From assembly GCA_017963165.1 (NCBI GenBank), contig JAGCTZ010000044.1, positions 1-57,263 of the forward strand: DNA of 57,263 nt, written 5' to 3'. This DNA comes from Treponema sp. (GTDB lineage: Bacteria; Spirochaetota; Spirochaetia; Treponematales; Treponemataceae). Below the pieces are notes generated by a model. It was not told the DNA's origin. It did no database searches and saw nothing but the letters and a program-made list of their open reading frames with translations. Positions 26,212 to 34,574 of the stretch are shown piece after piece (the first letter of the stretch is position 1; the number at the start of each line of letters is the position of its first letter). Both the position numbers and the translations under genes were made by a program.

Positions 26212-29200
26212 TGTATAGCTCCTGTACAGTTTTTAAAATCTTCTTCCGAAATTTTTACATATTCTGTTATATTATCTAATCCCTCAAACCAATAAGTAAA
26301 TTTTGCTCTACCAAGCGAACCCCAGTCTCCACCCCAGATTCCTGAATAATAACCATCATGAGCAAAATAATAATAACAATAAATTTTATTCAATAAAGGT
26401 GAATCTTTAAAACGTTCTTTCCTCATAGCATTGTCGACCCAGTGGATATCATTTTCACAAATATAAGAATGAATAGTCTCAAGTGATGAACAGCCGGCAA
26501 AAGTTTCATCACCTATTATTAATTGATTATAAGCCACCGTTATTTCTTTTAAGGAAGAACAATTTTTGAAAGCTCTTTGCCCTATCATATAATTTCTAAG
26601 TCTTGAAGAACCAAAACAATTTTTCCTATTATCAGAATCATAAATATATTCAAGTTTCTTACATCCTTCAAAGGCACTTGTATAATAGTTACATCCAGAA
26701 TAAGAATAATAATCCTTGTTCTCTTCATCATTATGAGTTTTTCTTACTGTTCCATAAACCTTGACTGATTGCAAATTTGTACAATTATAAAAAGCTCTTT
26801 CATTAACAATTATGAGTCCTGGGGCTGTCACAGTTTTTATATTATCACAGTCCATAAAGCATCCATAATCTATCATTTTTACATCTTCATCCATCACAAT
26901 ATTTTCCGGAAGTACATTTCTTATACATGTAAGAGCTTTCTTTCCTTGTAAAACATTTTGATAGATATAATCTTCCTTCTCATAATCATAGGTAGATTCC
27001 TCTTCATAATAATCTACATAAAGAATACCATCTTTAAGTTTCGCCGTAGAACCTTCTGGGACTGTTATAGACGTAAAATTACATTCTTCAAAAGCCGTGC
27101 CAGAAAAATTATTTAATGGTACAACAAACTCTGTTATTCCAGTAGCTGCGAATGCATATTCTGCAATATCACCCTTTATTTGTGGTAAGGAAGTAAGTTT
27201 TTTACAATTGTAAAAACATTTTTCGTCCATTGAATCCATTATGATAGGACCCTTAAATATAAATTCTGCATTCGCACATTCATTAAAACTATATTGATTT
27301 ACTATTGTCGGATTTGAACCAAAAATAACTTTTTCCAAATCCTTGCAGTTAGAGAAAGCGTAGTCTCCTATATATGTTACATTGGAAAGGTCAATTTCTT
27401 TTAATCCACTTATACCCATAAACATATACTTTTCTATCTGAGTAATTTCTGACGAAAGTACAATCTTTTTAATGCTGCAGCGTGAAGATTTAACTTTTTC
27501 ACCAAAATACAGCTGAACCAGTGTAAATAAATGCCTTGGTAAAGAGCTGGTAAAGTTTACTTCTTCCATACTACAATCGGTAATCATTCCGGCATAATCC
27601 CATTCAGATACCTTTGTCGTATTCTCAGGATCTGTTTGAAGAAACATCATTTCTTCAGCAGCAGTCAGATACGGAACTTCAAGCTTTTGTAAATCGGAGT
27701 AATCAAAAAGCCTGTACGCAGGACATCCTTCTGGTATTATTAAATCATCAAAAAAAATACATCTATAAACACAAGGATTTATTCTATATTCAGGAGTAAG
27801 AAAATACTGTCCTAAATCAAAATCGCAATCAAAGATACATCTGGAAAATGCTGTTGCTACAGTCCTTGTTATTACAGAATCTGGAATCTGAACTTTTATA
27901 AAATGAAGCCCCTCAAACTTTGCAGGTAATAATGTTACGCCATCGACAATAACAAGTTCTGCCTTTGCATCATCTTCGGAAACAACAAGTTTTGCCTTAT
28001 ACGGATTATCAGATTCTATATAAACATAATTTCCTTCATCATCATATTCGTAATGACCGTTTTCTGCATCTTTTACATCGCCCATAAATGTTGTTCGTTG
28101 CATCTGAGTTAAATCTGTGTTTATGACAATATTATTTGTTTTAAACTCACAGTTTGTAACCGGTACATCAACATCAAACTGTATTTTCCCAACCTGAATA
28201 TTGCAGTTTTCAAATGCCTGATTTGGACTATCAACAATTAAGGAATCGAGTCTGGTCATTTCATCGTTATCGCCGGAAGCAAATTCCCTTACATTAAAAT
28301 CCTGTAGCTTTACATTTTTACCGAGCTTAATAGACGAAAAGTTTCCGCTTAAAATTTTACCAGAAATAATTTTTACATTATCTTCAATAATAAGTTCTAC
28401 ACCTTTTCTATAGCTTTCTGTGCGTGTATATGTCTCTTCATATTCCGTTCCATCATCGTCTATCCAGGTTTCGGTTTTTTCTTTTTCAATATCAAATTTT
28501 TCGCCATAAACACAAATAGGAGTGTCTCTATTCGTATTATTGGCATTATCTAATGTAAAATCATAAAAATCTTCCGGCATATCACAGGCAATAATAAGCT
28601 TCTTTGTAGGTCCGCCCGCACGACAATTTATTTTTTTTATATTTGCAGGAATATAAAGTTCTTCTACACCTGAAAAAAAATTATTATCAATGCTTTCCCA
28701 ACTTGTTGGAATATTGATTGCTTTTAATGATGAAGGAAAAACCCAATTACCTATTGTTTCTATATCATTAGGAAGGACAACACTTGTAAGCTTTGTATCA
28801 TAAAAAGCCCAGTCTTTTATCACTTTTAGAGAATCTGGAAATTCTATTTGTTCCAGACCTGATTGTCTAAAAGCACTTTCACCAATTTCTGTTATAGTTT
28901 TAGGAAGTTCTATAGTTGTCAGGTTTTTGCAATTATAAAATTCATGTTCATCAATAGATGATATTCCTTCTGAAAGTATTACTGTCTTTAATTTCATGCA
29001 ATTACTAAAAGCATCCTCCATTGAAGTAACACTACCCGGAATTGTTATTTCTTCTATTAGAGTTGAGCCAAAAGCCCTGCTTATATTCTGAATACCTTCA
29101 TTAAGAATAACTGTTTCCAGAGACTGACAGCCTCCAAAAGCGGTATCAATAGATTTAACATTTTTTGGCAGCTCAATTGATATAAGATTATCACAACCAG

Positions 29201-29594
29201 TAAATGCATTCTTTCCTATTATTTCCAATGTTTCTGGAAATTGAACAGAATGAATGGAATCTTCATTGGAAAATGCTTTTTCTGCAATTTCTGTAACAGG
29301 TTTTCCGTCAATTTCGGCTGGAATTATAAGATTTACACGGTCTGTTTCGTCACTCAGACCATATATAGCTATACTTCTTTCGCTGGCTGCATATTTAAAA
29401 CCGTCGTCGGTTTCTAGTAATTCTATTTTTGGTTTGGTTTGTTCTTTTGTTTGGTTTGTTCTTTTGTTTGATTTTTCTGTAGGTTTTGCTACATCAAATG
29501 CATTTTTACAAGATGGGAATAAAGAAAGGAGGGTAAGCAACAATATACTATATATTAGTACCCCCCCCCATCTCTTTTTGTACAGTGCTTTCAT
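26208..29594 (-). CDS. BspA-type leucine-rich-repeat lipoprotein, predicted phase-variable
   Basis: A 1128-residue paralogue of the following gene. The ATG at 29594 is chosen because AAGGAG lies 6 nt upstream; an earlier in-frame Met at 29654 lacks one. The lipoprotein signal reads KKRWGGVLIYSILLLTLLSLFPSC. A Lys/Thr/Gln linker (about 35-50) follows, then LRR_5 repeats throughout (for example YNCKNLTTIELPKTITEIGESAF), interrupted by Asp/Glu-rich inserts. The G9 run encoding Trp-Gly-Gly-Val lies within the signal sequence. Loss of one G gives Tyr then stop, and gain of one G gives a stop after four more codons. Expression is therefore likely switched on and off by slippage. Role by family: adhesion or host interaction. 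Confidence 0.9.
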   Translation of the reverse strand: MKALYKKRWGGVLIYSILLLTLLSLFPSCKNAFDVAKPTEKSNKRTNQTKEQTKPKIELLETDDGFKYAASERSIAIYGLSDETDRVNLIIPAEIDGKPVTEIAEKAFSNEDSIHSVQFPETLEIIGKNAFTGCDNLISIELPKNVKSIDTAFGGCQSLETVILNEGIQNISRAFGSTLIEEITIPGSVTSMEDAFSNCMKLKTVILSEGISSIDEHEFYNCKNLTTIELPKTITEIGESAFRQSGLEQIEFPDSLKVIKDWAFYDTKLTSVVLPNDIETIGNWVFPSSLKAINIPTSWESIDNNFFSGVEELYIPANIKKINCRAGGPTKKLIIACDMPEDFYDFTLDNANNTNRDTPICVYGEKFDIEKEKTETWIDDDGTEYEETYTRTESYRKGVELIIEDNVKIISGKILSGNFSSIKLGKNVKLQDFNVREFASGDNDEMTRLDSLIVDSPNQAFENCNIQVGKIQFDVDVPVTNCEFKTNNIVINTDLTQMQRTTFMGDVKDAENGHYEYDDEGNYVYIESDNPYKAKLVVSEDDAKAELVIVDGVTLLPAKFEGLHFIKVQIPDSVITRTVATAFSRCIFDCDFDLGQYFLTPEYRINPCVYRCIFFDDLIIPEGCPAYRLFDYSDLQKLEVPYLTAAEEMMFLQTDPENTTKVSEWDYAGMITDCSMEEVNFTSSLPRHLFTLVQLYFGEKVKSSRCSIKKIVLSSEITQIEKYMFMGISGLKEIDLSNVTYIGDYAFSNCKDLEKVIFGSNPTIVNQYSFNECANAEFIFKGPIIMDSMDEKCFYNCKKLTSLPQIKGDIAEYAFAATGITEFVVPLNNFSGTAFEECNFTSITVPEGSTAKLKDGILYVDYYEEESTYDYEKEDYIYQNVLQGKKALTCIRNVLPENIVMDEDVKMIDYGCFMDCDNIKTVTAPGLIIVNERAFYNCTNLQSVKVYGTVRKTHNDEENKDYYSYSGCNYYTSAFEGCKKLEYIYDSDNRKNCFGSSRLRNYMIGQRAFKNCSSLKEITVAYNQLIIGDETFAGCSSLETIHSYICENDIHWVDNAMRKERFKDSPLLNKIYCYYYFAHDGYYSGIWGGDWGSLGRAKFTYWFEGLDNITEYVKISEEDFKNCTGAIQ
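29561..29569 (-). repeat. homopolymeric G9 tract in signal-peptide codons
   Basis: Nine consecutive C on the plus strand are nine G on the coding strand. It is the longest G/C homopolymer I see in the window, 25 nt after the ATG of the leucine-rich-repeat lipoprotein gene. Confidence 0.95.
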
Positions 29595-29717
29595 AAATAT
29601 CTCCTTGGCAACATCAAAAAGTTTACTCTCTTCAAAAATAATTATTGAAGGCAACTCCCGAATTTGTCAAGGAAAATTTCCGAAATTGGTTATTTATGAT
29701 GGATTGCTGTGTACTAA

Positions 29718-29766
29718 TTAAAACTTAGCCTTGCGGAGCCTTACTTTCTCAATATCTTCGCAGATG
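29718..29766 (-). pseudogene. remnant of a second pheS 3' end
   Basis: The minus strand encodes CEDIEKVRLRKAKF and a stop, against CEDIERVRLRKAKF and a stop for the intact pheS 146 bp away. Over 43 nt there are six differences; five are synonymous and one gives Arg to Lys, the pattern of a once-functional diverged copy rather than a recent duplication. The similarity ends upstream of the Cys codon, and a TAA soon closes the frame. Confidence 0.75.
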
Positions 29767-29837
29767 CCTACAATCGAAGAACCGTTAAAAACAAAGCCGC
29801 AAGGGTTTGTTTAGGTTCATCGATAGATTGGCACAGA

Positions 29838-29853
29838 GCCCGATTTATCGGGC
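29838..29853 (-). terminator. hairpin downstream of pheS
   Basis: GCCCGA-TTTA-TCGGGC forms a perfect 6-bp stem, 10 nt past the pheS stop on the minus strand, and flanking GAGTC/GACTC extend it imperfectly. It lacks a T run, so it may stabilise a 3' end rather than terminate on its own. Confidence 0.5.
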
Positions 29854-29863
29854 GACTCGTTAT

Positions 29864-31420
29864 TTAGAACTTAGCCTTACGAAGTCTTACTCTTTCAATA
29901 TCCTCGCAGAACAATTCGCGCAGGTCATTAAGTCCCAGTGCCATCAATGCCATACGGTCAATACCAATACCCCAGGCAAGAACCTGACAGTCAAGACCCA
30001 TAGCTTTTGTAACTTCTGGACGGAAGATACCTGAACCACCAAGTTCGAACCAGCCCAAAACAGGGTGCTTGATATGAACTTCGATACTAGGTTCTGTGAA
30101 CGGGAAGTAACCTGGAACATATTTAACTTCTTCTGCTCCGGCAATTTCTGTTGCGAACATCTTGAGCATACCCAAAAGGTCGCGCAAAGTAACATCGTTT
30201 CCTGCAATAATTCCTTCTGTCTGATAGAAGTCGGAAAGATGTGTTGCGTCTACCTTGTCGTAGCGGAAACAGCGGGCAATACCAAAGTATTTTCCAGGAA
30301 CTTCTGCCTTGTGCAGCTGATGTGCAGAAAGAACTGTTCCCTGCGAACGCAAAATAAGGCGGCGTGTGAACTCATTATCAAAGGTGTAGTTCCAGCCACG
30401 GCTACCGGTGTTTCCACCAGTTTCGTGGGCAGCCTTTACGTTGCTCAAATATGGTTCTTCAATAAATTTTGCATGAGTAGGATTTTTAATGCGGTATACG
30501 TCGTGAATATCGCGTGCAGCATGGAACTGTGGCATGAACAAAGCGTCACCGTTCCAGAATTCTGTTTCTACAAGCGGACCGTCAAACTCCTGGAAACCAA
30601 GAGAACAAAGCTTGTCTTTAACGCTTTCGAGGAACTGTACATAAGGGTTTGTGCGTCCCGGAATAATACGTGCAGGTGGAACAGCAATATTGTAGCCGCG
30701 GAAGGTTCCATTTTTCCATTCGCCCGTAGCAAGCATCTTTGGTGTGATTTCACCAATTTCGTTACCTGTAATTCCGGCATTTTTAAGAGCGTCGCGTACT
30801 GCTTCAAAACCACTCTGAAGCTTATAGAATACAGTTTCGCGTTCAATCATCTTGAAAGGAGCATCTGCAGCACCACGCTTTTTTGCAAGGCCGTTCATTG
30901 CTTCTATTTCTGCACCTGTCAAATTGTCCTTGTTAAGCAAGCCGTCTTCTGCTTCGCAAGCCTTTTTAATCAATCCGGCAGTTAAAGTAATACGTTCTGG
31001 TAATGCAGCTCCGGTATATTCAACCTTCTTTTCTGCATTCATTTTAAGAACCCCTTCTTTTACAAGAGGACCAAAAGCAGAACCAACGTCCTTCTGTTCA
31101 AGGCCAATGCCTGCTGCAATTTCCGGCATTGTGTGAGCACCGTCGTTTTTCAAGAAGTTAACCATGCGCTCTTCTACAGTGCCTGTTTTAGCCATTGCGC
31201 GGCCATAATCTGTAATTTCAAAATATGTATGTGGAGTGCGGCGGATTTCTTTAAGCAATTCCTTACCGCTAAGCCAAGAGAAGGCCTGGTTTGCATGACC
31301 TTCCTTATAGTCCAGTTCCTTCTGGAGCTTTTCTGAAGTAAGTTCATCCTGTCCCGAATACTTCAACAAAACTTTAATTTCGAGCGGATGCAGGTTTTTA
31401 ATAATGTTTTTGATGTCCAT
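29864..31420 (-). CDS. pheS: phenylalanine--tRNA ligase alpha subunit
   Basis: A 518-residue alpha subunit, longer than the roughly 330-350 of most bacteria and like the archaeal/spirochaetal form. Residues 1-150 hold winged-helix-like modules (LHPLEIKVLLKYSGQDELTSEKLQKEL) that help bind tRNA. The class II catalytic core follows with PVQF-like NPYVQFLESVKDKLCSLGFQEFDGPLVETEFWNGDALFMPQFHAARDIHDVY, FRYDKVDATHLSDFYQTEG (motif 2) and GSGIFRPEVTKAMG...AWGIGIDRMALMALG (motif 3). It charges tRNA-Phe as an alpha2-beta2 enzyme; pheT is not next to it, which is unusual. GAGGG is the ribosome site. A scrap of a second pheS lies downstream. Confidence 0.96.
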   Translation of the reverse strand: MDIKNIIKNLHPLEIKVLLKYSGQDELTSEKLQKELDYKEGHANQAFSWLSGKELLKEIRRTPHTYFEITDYGRAMAKTGTVEERMVNFLKNDGAHTMPEIAAGIGLEQKDVGSAFGPLVKEGVLKMNAEKKVEYTGAALPERITLTAGLIKKACEAEDGLLNKDNLTGAEIEAMNGLAKKRGAADAPFKMIERETVFYKLQSGFEAVRDALKNAGITGNEIGEITPKMLATGEWKNGTFRGYNIAVPPARIIPGRTNPYVQFLESVKDKLCSLGFQEFDGPLVETEFWNGDALFMPQFHAARDIHDVYRIKNPTHAKFIEEPYLSNVKAAHETGGNTGSRGWNYTFDNEFTRRLILRSQGTVLSAHQLHKAEVPGKYFGIARCFRYDKVDATHLSDFYQTEGIIAGNDVTLRDLLGMLKMFATEIAGAEEVKYVPGYFPFTEPSIEVHIKHPVLGWFELGGSGIFRPEVTKAMGLDCQVLAWGIGIDRMALMALGLNDLRELFCEDIERVRLRKAKF

Positions 31421-31453
31421 TTTGATAATCCCTCGTCATAGTGAAAAAGCTTT

Positions 31454-31513
31454 GTCATTGCGAGCGAAGCGCGGCAATCTAATAATGGATTGCTTCGCTT
31501 TGCTCGCAATGAC
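31454..31513. repeat. inverted repeat (gtcattgcgag type) upstream of pheS
   Basis: The left arm gtcattgcgagcgaagcg and the right arm cgctttgctcgcaatgac pair over most of their length. A further half copy, tcgcaatgacg, lies at 31524-31534. This is a common kind of dispersed bacterial palindrome, with a degraded relative at 3131-3200. It fills most of the 196-bp gap, which shows no gene. Confidence 0.8.
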
Positions 31514-31616
31514 GTATTTTATTTCGCAATGACGTGTTTACAAAAAAATAAGCCGATGCGAATTTTTAATTCACACCGGCATTTATTCTACTATATTTTA
31601 GATAAAATAAGAATAC

Positions 31617-32033
31617 CTAGCGGTAAAATTTTACATAGGAAATGTACTGTGCCTTGCGACGGCCTCTGTCATCCTTGAAGAATTTTTCCTTATCATCTTT
31701 AAGATAGCGGTAAAGATTATATTTGTGTTCAACACGGAAATCTTCAAGACATTCAAGAACAGCATTCATTGCTTCGCCACGATCATAAGTTACATACATA
31801 CATTCATAATAAATACGAACTTCATCATACATAGGAGAATATTCAATTTTCACACTTGCTGATGTATCTTTTGAATGAATATCCTTTGGAACTATTATTT
31901 CTGTTTTTGTTTTCTGTGCTTCAAATGTTTCGGCATCTGTAATATCTTCTGTGGCACCACGTCCTGTAACGCCCTGTGCAAAAAGACATGAACTAAGTAC
32001 AAGTATTGCTGAAATCAAAAATATCTTCTTCAT
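31617..32033 (-). CDS. small exported protein of unknown function
   Basis: A 138-residue protein. The ATG at 32033 is chosen over the one at 32045 because GGAGG lies 5 nt upstream and the signal then starts KKIFLISAILVLSSCLFAQ. LSSC could serve as a lipobox and LFAQ as a signal peptidase I site, so its anchoring is unsure. The mature part is beta-strand-rich (SVKIEYSPMYDEVRIYYECMYVTYDRGEAMNAVLECLEDF). No known motif is seen. It lies 24 nt after the 261-residue exported protein, forming a likely operon with it and the rhomboid gene. Confidence 0.7.
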   Translation of the reverse strand: MKKIFLISAILVLSSCLFAQGVTGRGATEDITDAETFEAQKTKTEIIVPKDIHSKDTSASVKIEYSPMYDEVRIYYECMYVTYDRGEAMNAVLECLEDFRVEHKYNLYRYLKDDKEKFFKDDRGRRKAQYISYVKFYR

Positions 32034-32057
32034 ATAAACCTCCATTTAGACAACACA

Positions 32058-32843
32058 TTAAAACTGCGTGTACTCTATTATTGTACCGCATTCTAGAAAA
32101 AAATCAAGAATTATTACATATCGACCTGAATCAATTCCAAGCATTGGTGTTTTTCTTAAAAGGACTTTTCCTGTAATTTCTTTTGGCTTATTTTTTATAG
32201 TATTGCGGTAATAATCGCGGACTGCATTTTTAAGCGCTTCCTGTGAGGCTTCTTTTATTCCATCAAAACCTTTGCTTAAATCGCCGTAACCACGCCCCTG
32301 AATCGTAGGATTTTGTATCGACGCCCATAAATTATAAATTTGAACTTCATAATCGGTACGTGTATAGTCGACCCAGCAATTAAAACGATTGTTTTCTAAC
32401 CATACAGATGAATATTTTATATTTAGAAATGTTTGTTTTTGGGATCCTTCGACCCCTTCGACAGGCTCAGGAACCACACGCAGCTCAGGGACCCCGGCCG
32501 ATCTTACAGGTGTAATTTCCATATATTCTTCTACACCACGCGTTTTATCAGAAGGAACATAGACAAAATCCCAGCCGTAAACAAGCCCTTCCATCAAAAA
32601 CGGAACAGTTTCCTTTATTCTGGAAATTGGATAAGCATATTCCTGTGCTTCTACATCAGCAGCAGCCGCCTCGGTTCCAGGATATGCATCAACTTCTGCC
32701 CAGATGGGAAATCTAATATGTTGAATTATCGAAGGAGTCTGTGCAAAAGCCGAAAAAACAGGAAAAGACGCCCCCGGCATAAAAAATGCACAGATAAAAA
32801 CAAGAGAAACAAGAGCTTTTACTTTCGATAACTGTCTTTCCAT
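32058..32843 (-). CDS. exported protein of unknown function with in-frame repeat insertion
   Basis: A 261-residue protein with a Sec signal peptide (VKALVSLVFICAFFMPGASFPVFSAFA) and a mature beta-rich domain containing VWLENNRFNCWVDYTRTDYEVQIYNLW, with the pattern of a small periplasmic domain. The middle contains ELRVVPEPVEGVEGS, which is the translation of the dispersed palindromic repeat at 32446-32495 read in frame. The insert is longer here (about 17 residues) and seems to hold a doubled repeat. It starts 25 bp inside the rhomboid gene's 3' end, so translation is likely coupled. Function is not recognised. Confidence 0.7.
   Translation of the reverse strand: MERQLSKVKALVSLVFICAFFMPGASFPVFSAFAQTPSIIQHIRFPIWAEVDAYPGTEAAAADVEAQEYAYPISRIKETVPFLMEGLVYGWDFVYVPSDKTRGVEEYMEITPVRSAGVPELRVVPEPVEGVEGSQKQTFLNIKYSSVWLENNRFNCWVDYTRTDYEVQIYNLWASIQNPTIQGRGYGDLSKGFDGIKEASQEALKNAVRDYYRNTIKNKPKEITGKVLLRKTPMLGIDSGRYVIILDFFLECGTIIEYTQF
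32446..32495. repeat. palindromic repeat, compound copy inside a CDS
   Basis: Contains ccttcgaccccttcgacagg followed by ctcagg, a spacer and cagctcagggacccc, so one copy is intact and others are partial. It is read in frame by the exported-protein gene as VPEPVEG-type residues. Confidence 0.8.
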
Positions 32844-33460
32844 ATTTTAACAGGATGTACTCCCATTCGGATTATAAAATAGAGAGCTGCAACAAGGAAT
32901 CCAAACAAATGTGTAAAATGTGCAACATTCGAAGTTCCAAAGAATCCGCTGAAAATTTCTATAAGGGCATAAATCAGCACCAGAATAGGAGCTGGAACCG
33001 GTAAAATACCCCAGATAAAAATCATAGAGCGCGGGAAGCATACAGCATACGCAAAAAGTACTGCATAAACTGCACCGCTGGCCCCTAATAAAAATACTCG
33101 GTAGTTTCCTGTAAGATAATAAAGGAAAAAAGAAAAGACTCCGCTTAAAATACCCGTTACAAAATAAAAAAGCAGGAATTCCTTACTGCCTATGGCACGC
33201 TCTACCCCTACTCCAAAAAAGAAAAGTCCCAGCATATTAAGCAAAATATGTCTTATGCCCTGATGAACAAACATATAAGTAACAAACTGCCAGTACATTT
33301 TTCCTTTCACAACATAATAAACATTAAGGGCAAGATACGCCTTGAGGTTTGGATTAAAATTACACAGAAAATAAACAATAAAATTGATAAGGATTATACA
33401 AAGAGATGCATGAAAATAAACATGTTTGAATGGTTTTCTAAAAAACGGTGTCTTAGTCAT
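32819..33460 (-). CDS. rhomboid-family intramembrane serine protease
   Basis: A 213-residue protein with six predicted membrane helices. The catalytic dyad is visible: Ser128 in LLGASGAVYAVLFAY and His184 in VAHFTHLFGFLVA, with the HxxxN-like oxyanion loop HILLNMLGLFFFGVGVE. Rhomboids cut transmembrane substrates within the bilayer. The ATG at 33460 overlaps the GGDEF gene's stop by 8 bp (ATGACTAA), pointing to coupled translation; an upstream Met at 33493 would overlap by 41 bp. A link between a membrane protease and the cyclic-di-GMP gene before it is suggested only by order. Confidence 0.92.
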   Translation of the reverse strand: MTKTPFFRKPFKHVYFHASLCIILINFIVYFLCNFNPNLKAYLALNVYYVVKGKMYWQFVTYMFVHQGIRHILLNMLGLFFFGVGVERAIGSKEFLLFYFVTGILSGVFSFFLYYLTGNYRVFLLGASGAVYAVLFAYAVCFPRSMIFIWGILPVPAPILVLIYALIEIFSGFFGTSNVAHFTHLFGFLVAALYFIIRMGVHPVKIWKDSYRK

Positions 33461-34574
33461 CAAATTCTTTAAGCTTGTGCACAGTAGGATCAAAATATGT
33501 AACTTGATTTCGACCGTTATTCTTTGACATATACAAGCCTGTATCAGCCTGATTTACAAAGACATTCGGAAGTTCAACAGGGTTTGTTTCCTTATCAAAA
33601 ACAGCAACACCTGCAGAAATTGTTACATGAAGATGCTGGTCATTATAAACAAAATCATAGCCTTCTATCTTTTTGCGGATACGTTCTGCGACCTTCATTG
33701 CAACGCTTTTTTTGCCTCTGCGTAAAAGAACTGTAAATTCTTCACCACCATAACGGCTTGCAATATCACTTTCGCGCAGACTTTTTTTAATAAGATTTGC
33801 TACAGTAATAAGAACAAAGTCTCCACATTCATGACCGTAGGTATCATTAAATTTTTTGAAGAAGTCTATATCAAACATCAGAACTGCAATATTTTCGTTC
33901 TGTTGTTTTGCTTTATCAATTGCGGCTGTAAGCTGATTAAAGAAGAAATACTTAAGCTTAAGATGTGTCATCATATCGGTAGAAGACATTTCCATAAGCG
34001 AAGCGTTGTTTATTGCAACAGTAGCAAGTGATGCAATAGACATTATCATGTTTTGTTCATATTCTGTATAAGCAGTTTCTTCTTCTATGGCAATACGCTC
34101 CTGAAGAACAAGAATACCGCTAAGATGATTGCTCTTTTCTACAAGAGGAACAATAAGTGTTGGCGAAAGACTTTCAAGACATTTAAGGTCCTTGTCGCTC
34201 TTAACAAATTCCTTAAGATATGGAATAGTTACCGGCTTGTTCAAAGTAAGCAGCAAAGAAGCAACAGCAGAGTTTACAGGAATAGACAACTTGTCTCCCG
34301 ATTTTGCCGGTTTTGCAGTTTCAAGATTTAATACATCATTTGTGATTGGATCACGTACAAAAATTTCGGCACCAAGAACATGCATCTGTGCCATACAAAT
34401 ATAAACAATTGATTCAAGAAGCTTGCTAAAGTCTAAGGTTGAACAGAAAGAACATGCAATATCAATAAGTTGCTCAAGATCATAGATGCGCTTCTCATAG
34501 TAATTTGATTGCTCAAGCAGCACTCTTTCACTTGGGTGAGAATCTTTATTGTTTGTCTTTTCATCCACAGCCAT
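33453..34574 (-). CDS. GAF-GGDEF diguanylate cyclase
   Basis: A 373-residue soluble protein. Residues 30-195 form a GAF-like sensor domain (LIDIACSFCSTLDFSKLLESIVYICMAQ...GILVLQE). Residues 205-370 form a GGDEF domain with the intact active site SRYGGEEFTVLL and the metal-binding LMFDIDFFKKFNDTYGHECGD. It should make cyclic-di-GMP from two GTP. No RxxD inhibitory site is obvious at the usual five residues before GGEEF. It begins directly at the upstream stop (TAAATG), so the three genes here form one operon. Confidence 0.93.
   Translation of the reverse strand: MAVDEKTNNKDSHPSERVLLEQSNYYEKRIYDLEQLIDIACSFCSTLDFSKLLESIVYICMAQMHVLGAEIFVRDPITNDVLNLETAKPAKSGDKLSIPVNSAVASLLLTLNKPVTIPYLKEFVKSDKDLKCLESLSPTLIVPLVEKSNHLSGILVLQERIAIEEETAYTEYEQNMIMSIASLATVAINNASLMEMSSTDMMTHLKLKYFFFNQLTAAIDKAKQQNENIAVLMFDIDFFKKFNDTYGHECGDFVLITVANLIKKSLRESDIASRYGGEEFTVLLRRGKKSVAMKVAERIRKKIEGYDFVYNDQHLHVTISAGVAVFDKETNPVELPNVFVNQADTGLYMSKNNGRNQVTYFDPTVHKLKEFDD

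Noticed and set aside
29561..29569. G9 run dismissed as a sequencing error
   Set aside because: The nine-base version gives a full 1128-residue frame and a perfect lipoprotein signal, so it is at least the functional state; length should still be verified in reads.
29718..29866. A complete phage or island att pair at pheS
   Set aside because: The two direct repeats are 146 bp apart with no integrase or cargo, and they differ at six sites, so an intact element is not present.
30065..30985. Long plus-strand open frame opposite pheS
   Set aside because: It is a shadow of the well-supported pheS on the other strand, with Cys-rich nonsense composition and no ribosome site.
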